64,000 nt of DNA from NCBI GenBank assembly GCA_910589555.1, contig CAJUTE010000004.1, positions 1 through 64,000 on the forward strand, given 5' to 3'. The translations under genes and the position numbers were made by a program. The notes below the pieces were generated by a model. It was given only the letters and a program-made list of their open reading frames with translations. It was not told where the DNA came from and made no database searches. Below, one piece after another: positions 44,292 to 52,818 of this stretch. The first letter of the stretch is position 1. Each line of letters starts with the position of its first letter. Source of the DNA: an uncultured Muribaculum sp. Its GTDB lineage: Bacteria > Bacteroidota > Bacteroidia > Bacteroidales > Muribaculaceae.

Positions 44292-47200
44292 ATGAGACAC
44301 GTATCATTCTTATCACTAATCATTCTGATTGCAGGTTTATTGCCTATACGCCTACAAGCAATAGACTTCACCGATGGAATTTTCAAATGCTCAACAGGAG
44401 TGGAAAACACCGCTTATATAGCAGGCACCACCACCAAAATTTTCGAACGCATCACCGTGCCGGAAACTGTCACTGACAAGAGCGGGAAAAAGTACACAGT
44501 CACCCATATTGAAAGAAACGCATTTGAAGATTGCCCATACCTGATTTCAGTAACTCTCCCGGAAACTATCGAATCAATCTCAAACAATGCTTTTAAAAAC
44601 TGCGCCAATCTTAAAACCATCAATCTCCCTGAAGGAATGTGGCTGATCGGAAACGGAGCATTCTATGGATGTTCCAAACTGACTTCCATAGAAGTTCCCA
44701 CCACATTATCCCGCATAGAGGAAAGTGCATTCTACAATTGCAAATCGTTATCAACATTGATTTTAACCGGCGCCCTGAAGCAGATTGAAGCATACGCGTT
44801 TTATGGATGTAGCGCACTTACCGAAGTAGAGATCCCCAATCAAGTCACCTACATCGAAAAAGAGGCATTCACCGGATGCTATGTCGATATACTCACAATA
44901 GGCTACTCTGTTGAAACTATCGAGGGCGGAGGTTTGCCAAAGGCAAAAACTACCTACTGCTATGCCACGGTACCGCCTGCATTCAAACTCGATCCACTAT
45001 CAACCGCTAATATAATATCAACCGATCAATTGTATGTGCCTGAAGGCTCAGAGACATTGTACCGCAATTCAAACCACTGGGCTAACATTCAAAACATCAG
45101 CACAATGCAAGTTGAATCCAATGCAGAAACAGTAGTGGATGATGTGCTGGTTTACAAAATCAATGAAGATGGAAAATCATACTCCGTGAGCGGTTGTGGT
45201 AATATAGCCACCGAGGCATGTATCAAAAACCTCATCAACGGAATGCCAGTCACCGAGATTGCACCATCAGCATTTGAGGGAATAGAAAGCCTGACCACCG
45301 TATCCATTCCTCCATACGTTTCACGCATAGGCAAAGACGCATTCAAGAAATGCAAAGGGCTGAAAGCCATCTACTCTCCGTCATCCACTCCGGCAAAAGC
45401 CGAAGGCACATCGTTATTCCCCTATGCATTGGATTACACAGTCTACATACAGAACGGCAGCAAAGGCTCCGAAATGTACAATGCATATTCCAAAGCCTGG
45501 AGTACGAGTAAAATCGAGTCATACGATTTTTCGGAACTATCATCCGACGGCTTTTTGTATCACCTGTATTCCGATATCAACAACGATGATTTTTATGCAT
45601 CGATTGCGGCGGTAGATAAAGATAAAACAGAATATACCATCCCCGATCATATTGATTCGTTTGGAGTGAGATATTATATACGCAGCATTTACGTTTCCGG
45701 ATTTGAAGATTGCAAACTGATGGAGCGAGTATCACTTCCTGAAACTATTGAAAAGATATATTGGAACGCTTTCACCAATTGCGAATCATTGAAAGAGATC
45801 AATATTCCGCAGGGATTGAAGGATATATATACTTCCGTATTTGAAGGATGCACATCGCTTACAAAAGCCACATTCAACAATGCTCCCATAAGCGAGCTGC
45901 CGGCAAGTTTATTCAAAAATTGCGCCTCGCTTACCTCATTCGACATTCCATCCACTGTGACCAAAATCGGCTCTTCAGCGTTCGAGGGGTGCTCATCACT
46001 GCCACAGATAAGCCTGCCACAAAATCTGACCGAGCTTGGCGATGACGCATTCAACGGATGTGTCACATTGAACGAACTTGTCATTCCGGCTTCAACCGTA
46101 TTAGGTAACAGCATCATAAAAGGCTGCACCTCTATAAGATATTTCGCATTCCCCGAAACTGCCACAAAAATTCCCGGAGAATTTTTCGCAGGATGCGAAA
46201 AACTGCAAAATGTGTATGTTCCGGCAGGCATAAAATCAATCGGATACCGTGCATTTCACAATTGCCGTGAACTTCAGGAAATAACCATTCCTAAATCAGT
46301 TTCAAGAATTGAAAGCTATGCTTTTGAAAATTGCGAATCGCTCACATCCATCACATTCCCCTACATGACCCTGATTTACTCTGTGGGCGAAGGAGCATTC
46401 TCAGGATGCACAAGTCTTGAATCAGCTGATTTCGGGAGCGCATCATTTGCCGACTACTATCTGCCAAAACGCCTATTTTATGGCTGCAAGTCGCTCAAGA
46501 AGTTTAGAGTGCCACGCAGCGTAAGTTCACTAAAGGACGATATGTTCAATGGATGCTCATCGCTTCAGGATGTAGATAATCTTGAAAATGTACTTAGAAT
46601 GGAGAATCGCGTATTTGCCGGATGCAACTCTTTGGAGATAGCACGCGAACTGCCTGAACTAAAACTGATGGGAAATGGCTGTTTTGCTGACTGCAGTTCG
46701 CTCACCGGTGTGGAGTTAACCGCCATGTCATCAATTCCTGATTCAACCTTCATCAATTGCACATCCATCCGATCAATGACATTGCCGGATAATATTCACC
46801 AAATCGGAGCCGCAGCGTTTAAAGGATGTGATAATCTTATGCAAATAGGTCTGCCGGATAATATTTACGTCATCGGCAAGTACGCATTCCAAGGATGCAA
46901 CTTCACACAAATAAACCTTCCGAAAAATCTCAACACCATCGGCGAATCCGCATTTGAGGATTGTATCGGGATGACCGAAATTGTAATTCCTGACAATGTG
47001 TTCAAAATCGACATGAACGCATTTGCCGGATGCCGCAATGTAGAAACCCTGACGTTAGGCAAATCACTTAGTTCCTTCGACTCGGGTGCATTCGTCGGAT
47101 TTGAAAAATTAAAAACAATATATTCATTAAATCCAACTCCTCCACAAATGGTGTATTGGAACCTATATGGCCCTGAAGCATTTTTCACCCGGTATGATGC

Positions 47201-47462
47201 CACACTGTATGTGCCCACCGAAGAAAGCCGCACTAATTATATAGACTGTCTGTCATATTGGTTCAAATTTTCCGATATCAGGGTGATGAGTTCCGGAATT
47301 GAAAACGTCGAAAACGACAATGAGATTGATTCAATGCAACCGGCAACTATTTATAACCTCAACGGAATATGCGTATTTGACGGCATCTACTCTGAGGCTG
47401 TTCTTGCCCCGGGCATCTATATCGTGAAGCAAGGAACCACCCTACGCAAAATACGTTTTTAA
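44292..47462 (+). CDS. BspA-like leucine-rich repeat surface protein
   Basis: A 1056-residue exported protein with signal peptide (SLIILIAGLLPIRLQA). Nearly the whole length is LRR_5 (BspA/TpLRR) repeats of about 23 residues, for example AFEDCPYLISVTLPETIESI, AFKNCANLKTINLPEGM and AFYGCSKLTSIEVPTTL, in two blocks split by non-repeat segments near residues 230-300 and 400-450. The C-terminal 45 residues (IYNLNGICVFDGIYS, APGIYIVKQGTTLRKIRF) resemble a type IX sorting tail. BspA relatives bind host fibronectin, fibrinogen or other bacteria; the partner here is unknown. A second such gene follows 18 bp later. Confidence 0.92.
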   Translation: MRHVSFLSLIILIAGLLPIRLQAIDFTDGIFKCSTGVENTAYIAGTTTKIFERITVPETVTDKSGKKYTVTHIERNAFEDCPYLISVTLPETIESISNNAFKNCANLKTINLPEGMWLIGNGAFYGCSKLTSIEVPTTLSRIEESAFYNCKSLSTLILTGALKQIEAYAFYGCSALTEVEIPNQVTYIEKEAFTGCYVDILTIGYSVETIEGGGLPKAKTTYCYATVPPAFKLDPLSTANIISTDQLYVPEGSETLYRNSNHWANIQNISTMQVESNAETVVDDVLVYKINEDGKSYSVSGCGNIATEACIKNLINGMPVTEIAPSAFEGIESLTTVSIPPYVSRIGKDAFKKCKGLKAIYSPSSTPAKAEGTSLFPYALDYTVYIQNGSKGSEMYNAYSKAWSTSKIESYDFSELSSDGFLYHLYSDINNDDFYASIAAVDKDKTEYTIPDHIDSFGVRYYIRSIYVSGFEDCKLMERVSLPETIEKIYWNAFTNCESLKEINIPQGLKDIYTSVFEGCTSLTKATFNNAPISELPASLFKNCASLTSFDIPSTVTKIGSSAFEGCSSLPQISLPQNLTELGDDAFNGCVTLNELVIPASTVLGNSIIKGCTSIRYFAFPETATKIPGEFFAGCEKLQNVYVPAGIKSIGYRAFHNCRELQEITIPKSVSRIESYAFENCESLTSITFPYMTLIYSVGEGAFSGCTSLESADFGSASFADYYLPKRLFYGCKSLKKFRVPRSVSSLKDDMFNGCSSLQDVDNLENVLRMENRVFAGCNSLEIARELPELKLMGNGCFADCSSLTGVELTAMSSIPDSTFINCTSIRSMTLPDNIHQIGAAAFKGCDNLMQIGLPDNIYVIGKYAFQGCNFTQINLPKNLNTIGESAFEDCIGMTEIVIPDNVFKIDMNAFAGCRNVETLTLGKSLSSFDSGAFVGFEKLKTIYSLNPTPPQMVYWNLYGPEAFFTRYDATLYVPTEESRTNYIDCLSYWFKFSDIRVMSSGIENVENDNEIDSMQPATIYNLNGICVFDGIYSEAVLAPGIYIVKQGTTLRKIRF

Positions 47463-47480
47463 TCCGCAAACATATTAAAT

Positions 47481-50400
47481 ATGAAATACCCGCAATTAAC
47501 ATCCATATTCAGAGCATTGATTGCCACAATGTTCCTGATTCACGGCATGACACCCGCATCTTATGCCTATGGATCGACTAATAAGGATGTACTGATAGGC
47601 GACTTCTTTTATAAGTTGGACAACTTATCCAAAGTCGCCCATGTCACCGGCTTCATGCCGGGGCCTTTCAGCTCTTCGGTAGATGTGATAATTCCCGCTT
47701 CAGTAAAATATGACGGAATCACCTACAACGTCACAGAGATTGAGAAGGAGGCATTCTACGACTGCCGTACCATAGAGTCAGTTTCTGTGCCGGAGACTGT
47801 CACCAAGATCGCACGATTCGCATTCCGCAGTTGCTATGGGCTAAAGCAACTGCGCTTGGAGGACGGCGAAAAGGATCTCTGGATTGATGAAGTATTATCG
47901 GACTATCGAATCGAAAATATCCATATCGGCAGGACTGTTCCGGGAACGTCACCATTTAAACATTGCAACAAACTGGCGAATGTGACTATCGGAAATTCAG
48001 TAACATCACTCGGCGAGGAGGCATTCTATGGATGCACAGTCCTCCATGAAATAATTATTCCGAAATCAGTGTCAAAAATAGGTGACAATGCTTTTGATGC
48101 CTGCTTAGCGTTGACCTCTGTCCACATTGAAGATTCCTCATCGGAACTAACATTAGGACGTTCCACAAAATTCGGAGAACAAAACCTTTTTACCGATTGT
48201 CCTCTTGAATCATTGCATCTGGGACGCAACCTCTCCTACAAGTCGTCAGCAGTGGCTCCGTTCAAAAATATAATGACGCTGACCAACCTCACCATCGGAG
48301 ATTCTGTCACCCGGATTAACGATGAGTCCTTCATAGGCTGCACCGGAATCACATCGTTGACCATTCCTGAAGGCATGATCTCAATAGGCGCCTCGGCTTT
48401 TGAAAAATGCACTGGGCTAACTTCCATTTCACTGCCTAATTCCATGACAAGCATCGGCAGATACGCATTCCGCAGTTGCAAGGGATTGACCTCGGTCAGA
48501 ATAGGAGTGAATCTCAACGATATGATCGGTTCATTTAACAATTCTTCGGCAATACGCTCAGTGAAAATGGCAGCGGCGATTCCTCCGACAATCAATAAAA
48601 CGATGTTTGCCGATGATGTCTATAACAAGGCGACACTGAAAGTGCGCAAAGGCTCAAAAGTCCGATATGAGGAAGACCCCGTTTTCTGTTTGTTCAAGAG
48701 TATCGAAGAGTATGACTTGTCGGACAACTTCAAGATGCATTTTGAGTATGACGATTACGTGTGTGCCCCTAATTCCTCAATCACACTACAAGTTAAGGTC
48801 GATGATCCTGACAACGACGGTTACACTTACTCCGAAGTCAACTGGTCATCATCCAACCCCTCTGTAGCCACGATCAATGACAACGGTGAGGTCACCGGCA
48901 TCAGCTATGGCGAAACCACAATCACCGCAAGCATAGCCAATGTCCATGCGTCGACCAAGGTCAACATTATCCCCATTCTTGAAATCGCCGACCCTTATCT
49001 GTTGATTGCCGCAGGCGAAAGCAACGGATTCACATATACCGTCAATCCTCCATCAGCCAACAATCCGGTGAAAATCGACATTGATGACAGCATGATTGCT
49101 GCGGTTCAACCGGCTGACGGCACTATCAAGGGATTGCGTTGCGGCATCACAAAAGCTCACGTCTATCTCGACGGCTACAAGAAATATCCTACCGAGATGA
49201 TTATTTCGGTCTACGATAGAAACAATATCGAGCCTACGACCGAATTCAAGTTTGATGACCGGGATTACTATAGCTACATCGGCTCCACACGTCAGTTGAC
49301 GCTGTGCAATGCTCCTTATGGAGCCAAGTGGACCTCATCCAATCCTGACATAGCTCGTGTGGATGTGTCAGGCAATGTCACAGCTCGCTCTGTCGGTGAT
49401 ACTGAAATCACAGCAACAGCTCTGTCGCCGGAAAACACGACGACAATCAGTGCCAATGCCACATATCATGTCTATGCAAAACCGGTCGAATCGATAGCCG
49501 TGACCGGAAGCAAAGTCTACGCGATCGGTATTCCTGAGGAGCTTCCTGCCACTTCGGTATATCCCGCCGAAAGCTGCCCCGTGGTAAAATGGACATCTCC
49601 CGATAATTCAGCGGAGATACTCACCGAAGGAACTTTCAAAGCCAGCGAAGGACACTCCAAAATTTGGCTAAGAGCAGAAGCCGCCGACGGCTCAGGAATC
49701 TTCTCTGATTTTTATGCCGAAACCGAGATTATCCAAATTAACATTTACGGATCTTACACTGCGGAAATAGGCAAAACATACAGCTACAAATGCGAAATCA
49801 AGCCCGACAAATATGGCAACATTTTTTCATGGAGCATAACGGGCAGTGCCCGCATAATAGGCGAAGAAACAGGAGAAAGCGTCAAAGTAGAGTGCAACTA
49901 TTCACCCGGAACATTCACGCTGACTGCTACTAACACCGAAAATCCGGCAATCCAAGAATCCATCACCGTCAACGTCAGAAGACCAAAAGTAACCCGGATT
50001 GAACTGTCGAATAAAAATCTGTATATGAAAGCCGGAGATGTGGCATATCTCTCTGCCTCAGTATCGCCTGCCGGAGCCAATCAGGAATTGATATGGACTG
50101 TAAAACCGTCCGACTCATCCGACAAGGTCATCGGAGTGGCTAAAGACGGGCAGGTTACGGCAGTGCAACTCGGAAAAGGCACACTCATCGCCTACGATCC
50201 GGAAACAGGAGTATTCGGATTTTGCAATATTGAGGTAAGTTCAGGCAACGGGTCATACATTCCGACACATCTACCTGAGAAGGTGCTCATCGCGCAAGGA
50301 GATAAGACTGTAGTGAACGCCGCTGAATATATCGGTCAAAAACTGACTGCCGGATGGGCGATCGACAATCTAAAGATCGCCACATTCGATTCATATCCCT

Positions 50401-50939
50401 ACGGTTCCAGCGTAACAATCAATGGCATCTCTGTGGGGGAAACGACACTAAATGTCGCCCAAACCAACTCCTCCTCAGCGCCGGCTAAACGCAAAATCAT
50501 AGTCGTTGACCCCAATAAGGTATATTCCATCTCTTTTGCCGACAATCATATCTCCGGACAGATGGGTGACATTTTCTCACCACAACCTATAATCTTCCCG
50601 AAATCAGCCTCAGGATGCACTCTTGAATGGAGCTCAAGCGACGAATCGGTCGCCACTGTGACCCAATCAGGCACTATAACCATCGTGAACGACGGCAACT
50701 GCGTCATTTACGCCAAAGCCACCGACGGCACTGACGTCACCGGAACCCTGTACGTGTCAACCACCGCCGGAATAGAGAACGCAGGCATCGACACTGCGCC
50801 GGCATTCCCTGCCGACATCTACTCTATCAGCGGCATGCTCATACGCCGACAGGCAACCGAGAAGGAGCTCAACAGTCTGCAACCAGGCATCTATATAGTC
50901 CGTTCAGCTTCCGGCATATCCAAGATTGTCGTGCCGTAA
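47481..50939 (+). CDS. BspA-like LRR protein with bacterial Ig-like (Big_2) domains
   Basis: A 1152-residue exported protein. The N-terminal signal region is followed by LRR_5 repeats (about 65-380; AFYDCRTIESVSVPETVTKI, SFIGCTGITSLTIPEGMISI). Then come at least five Big_2-type Ig folds: WSSSNPSVATINDNGEVTGI, WTSSNPDIARVDVSGNVTAR, WTSPDNSAEILTEGTFKA, WTVKPSDSSDKVIGVAKDGQ and WSSSDESVATVTQSG. The C-terminus (IYSISGMLIRRQ, LQPGIYIVRSASGISKIVVP) is again a sorting-type tail. It probably acts as a surface adhesin, sharing a transcript with the LRR protein before it. A strong terminator follows. Confidence 0.92.
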   Translation: MKYPQLTSIFRALIATMFLIHGMTPASYAYGSTNKDVLIGDFFYKLDNLSKVAHVTGFMPGPFSSSVDVIIPASVKYDGITYNVTEIEKEAFYDCRTIESVSVPETVTKIARFAFRSCYGLKQLRLEDGEKDLWIDEVLSDYRIENIHIGRTVPGTSPFKHCNKLANVTIGNSVTSLGEEAFYGCTVLHEIIIPKSVSKIGDNAFDACLALTSVHIEDSSSELTLGRSTKFGEQNLFTDCPLESLHLGRNLSYKSSAVAPFKNIMTLTNLTIGDSVTRINDESFIGCTGITSLTIPEGMISIGASAFEKCTGLTSISLPNSMTSIGRYAFRSCKGLTSVRIGVNLNDMIGSFNNSSAIRSVKMAAAIPPTINKTMFADDVYNKATLKVRKGSKVRYEEDPVFCLFKSIEEYDLSDNFKMHFEYDDYVCAPNSSITLQVKVDDPDNDGYTYSEVNWSSSNPSVATINDNGEVTGISYGETTITASIANVHASTKVNIIPILEIADPYLLIAAGESNGFTYTVNPPSANNPVKIDIDDSMIAAVQPADGTIKGLRCGITKAHVYLDGYKKYPTEMIISVYDRNNIEPTTEFKFDDRDYYSYIGSTRQLTLCNAPYGAKWTSSNPDIARVDVSGNVTARSVGDTEITATALSPENTTTISANATYHVYAKPVESIAVTGSKVYAIGIPEELPATSVYPAESCPVVKWTSPDNSAEILTEGTFKASEGHSKIWLRAEAADGSGIFSDFYAETEIIQINIYGSYTAEIGKTYSYKCEIKPDKYGNIFSWSITGSARIIGEETGESVKVECNYSPGTFTLTATNTENPAIQESITVNVRRPKVTRIELSNKNLYMKAGDVAYLSASVSPAGANQELIWTVKPSDSSDKVIGVAKDGQVTAVQLGKGTLIAYDPETGVFGFCNIEVSSGNGSYIPTHLPEKVLIAQGDKTVVNAAEYIGQKLTAGWAIDNLKIATFDSYPYGSSVTINGISVGETTLNVAQTNSSSAPAKRKIIVVDPNKVYSISFADNHISGQMGDIFSPQPIIFPKSASGCTLEWSSSDESVATVTQSGTITIVNDGNCVIYAKATDGTDVTGTLYVSTTAGIENAGIDTAPAFPADIYSISGMLIRRQATEKELNSLQPGIYIVRSASGISKIVVP

Positions 50940-50976
50940 ATCCGCATTGACACGACAACCCTATATCACAATTCAC

Positions 50977-51027
50977 CAGCCTCGGGCAAAAGCGAAACAA
51001 TCGCTCACCGCCCGAGGCTGTATTTAT
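50977..51027 (+). terminator. Terminator of the BspA-like operon
   Basis: CAGCCTCGGGC (50977-50987) pairs with GCCCGAGGCTG (51010-51020), with an inner AGCGA/TCGCT stem, followed by TATTTAT. Confidence 0.8.
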
Positions 51028-51110
51028 ATGGCAGCATGGAAATTTTAGATATTTTATGTTAACGGGCGTAATTATTTTGCGTTATAGAGTGAATTACGGA
51101 AATTTTTCAT

Positions 51111-51118
51111 TAATTTTG
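51111..51118 (+). promoter_or_regulatory. -7 box of mdh
   Basis: TAATTTTG, about 46 bp before the mdh ATG. The -33 element is not obvious. Confidence 0.55.
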
Positions 51119-51164
51119 TGCCTGAGAAAAAAATTAAAATTTTAGGTTTTTAATATTTACAATT

Positions 51165-52100
51165 ATGTCAAAGGTTACAGTTGTAGGAGCAGGAAACGTA
51201 GGTGCTACCTGTGCTAATGTATTGGTCACCAACAATGTTGCTGACGAAGTGGTTTTGATTGATATCAAGGAAGGACTTGCTGAAGGCAAGACCATGGATA
51301 TCATGCAGACTGCCAATCTTCTAACTATTAACACCCACATGGTCGGCGTCACCAACGACTATGAGAAAACCAAGGATTCCGATGTTGTTGTCATCACTTC
51401 AGGTATTCCCCGTAAGCCGGGCATGACTCGTGAAGAGCTTATCGGAGTTAACGCAGGTATCGTTAAATCAGTTACTGACAATATCCTTAAATATTCACCC
51501 AACGCTATCATCGTGTGTGTATCCAACCCGATGGACACCATGACTTATTTGATCCACAAGACTGCCGGCATCGCCAAGAACCGCATCATCGGTATGGGCG
51601 GCGCGCTCGACAGCTCACGCTTCAAATATTTCCTCAGCGTTGCTCTCAATGCCAACCCCAACGAAATCGACGGTATGGTAATCGGCGGACACGGCGACAC
51701 CACCATGATTCCGTTGACCCGCTATGCTGTATACCGCGGCATTCCCGTAAGCGAGCTTCTTGACAAGGAAACTCTTGACAAGGTTGCAGCCGACACTATG
51801 GTAGGCGGCGCCACCCTCACCAAGCTCCTCGGCACATCAGCATGGTATGCTCCCGGCGCTGCATCGGCAGCTGTAGTAGCCGCTGTGCTTCACGACCAGA
51901 AGCGCATCATCCCCTGCTCTGCTCTCGTGGAAGGCGAATATGGCGAATCAGACCTCTGCATCGGCGTTCCCTGCCTTCTCGGCAAGAACGGTATCGAAGC
52001 TATCGTCGACATCAAGCTCAACGACGAGGAGAAAGCTCTCTTCGCAAAGAGTGCTGCAGCTGTGCGTAAAACCAATGACGCTCTTGCTTCTTGCCTCTAA
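51165..52100 (+). CDS. mdh: Malate dehydrogenase (LDH-like)
   Basis: A 311-residue NAD-dependent dehydrogenase of the LDH-like malate dehydrogenase group. Landmarks: VVGAGNVGATCAN (Rossmann loop), SGIPRKPGMTREELI (substrate loop with the malate-type arginine), VSNPMDTMTYLIHK, and the catalytic histidine in GGHGDTTMIPL. It interconverts malate and oxaloacetate in the reductive branch to fumarate and succinate typical of gut Bacteroidales. Monocistronic: own promoter and terminator. Confidence 0.96.
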   Translation: MSKVTVVGAGNVGATCANVLVTNNVADEVVLIDIKEGLAEGKTMDIMQTANLLTINTHMVGVTNDYEKTKDSDVVVITSGIPRKPGMTREELIGVNAGIVKSVTDNILKYSPNAIIVCVSNPMDTMTYLIHKTAGIAKNRIIGMGGALDSSRFKYFLSVALNANPNEIDGMVIGGHGDTTMIPLTRYAVYRGIPVSELLDKETLDKVAADTMVGGATLTKLLGTSAWYAPGAASAAVVAAVLHDQKRIIPCSALVEGEYGESDLCIGVPCLLGKNGIEAIVDIKLNDEEKALFAKSAAAVRKTNDALASCL

Positions 52101-52131
52101 TCGGCAACCGACGCATGAACCAATGATATTG

Positions 52132-52172
52132 ACAAGGTGTTTTCTATTCGAAAACACCTTGTTGTCTTTTTT
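52132..52172 (+). terminator. Terminator of mdh
   Basis: ACAAGGTGTTTTC (52132-52144) pairs exactly with GAAAACACCTTGT (52150-52162), a 13-bp stem with a 5-base loop, then TGTCTTTTTT. Confidence 0.9.
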
Positions 52173-52219
52173 CAGCAAAAGCAGTTAAAATGTCAACATA
52201 GACATAAAATACTTGGATT

Positions 52220-52666
52220 ATGAGAATCTTAACTTCATTTATGGCTATCGCGGCAATAGCCTCGTTCATGGCTTGCAGTTCCACCAACGGCAAACAGGAT
52301 GCCGCCCAAACAGCATGGGAAGAATCATTTGCCCAAGGGGTGCCTATTGTGCTCGCTCCCAATGACACTCTTGAGTTCGGAATGCCTCAAAAGGAACCGG
52401 TAGTGGTGGATTTCTGGGCTGAATGGTGCCCTCCATGCAAAGAATTTTCGCCTATATTCCACAATGTCGCCAAGAAATACAAAGGCAAGGTGAGATTCAT
52501 CTCAGTGAATGTCGACAGTTGCCCCGGCATGGCTAAAGAATATGGCGTGGGCTCCATCCCCACCGTTCTTATAGTAAGCAAGGAAGGGAATATCGATCGC
52601 AATGTGGGATTCATGACCGAGGACCAATTGGTTCAGTCAATCGAATCGGCAATGCAGAGCAATTGA
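52220..52666 (+). CDS. Thioredoxin-fold lipoprotein
   Basis: A 148-residue protein with a lipoprotein signal (SFMAC, Cys19) and a thioredoxin domain with active site WCPPC (C70, C73), FISVNVDSCPGMAKEYGVGS and IPTVLIV with the cis-proline. WCPPC rather than WCGPC suggests a reductase or isomerase of periplasmic disulfides, of the TlpA/ResA-like group. Membrane-anchored in the periplasm. Monocistronic by position. Confidence 0.9.
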   Translation: MRILTSFMAIAAIASFMACSSTNGKQDAAQTAWEESFAQGVPIVLAPNDTLEFGMPQKEPVVVDFWAEWCPPCKEFSPIFHNVAKKYKGKVRFISVNVDSCPGMAKEYGVGSIPTVLIVSKEGNIDRNVGFMTEDQLVQSIESAMQSN

Positions 52667-52702
52667 TGATTCTTTCAGAATCAATTATTTTTTCACTTTC
52701 CG

Positions 52703-52789
52703 TGGGTCTCTCTGCAAGGCAGAGCGGCTAAAGCCGATACGGCTTCGCCTCGGCACAGCTACCCAAAGATGAATCTCTGTCTTACAGAG
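52703..52789. repeat. Small hairpin array related to the 0.3 and 1.8 kb repeats
   Basis: TGGGT (52703-52707) pairs with ACCCA (52761-52765) around three hairpins: CTCTGC-AAG-GCAGAG (52710-52724), CGGC-TAAA-GCCG (52725-52736) and GGC-TTC-GCC (52741-52749). A further CTCTGT-CTT-ACAGAG (52775-52789) follows. The 13-base CGGCTTCGCCTCG here occurs exactly in repeat copy 1. The stretch lies between the thioredoxin gene and the facing lipoprotein gene and may also act as a terminator, though T-runs are lacking. Confidence 0.5.
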
Positions 52790-52818
52790 CGGCAAGAAGA
52801 TGACCTTGCGGATTCGTG

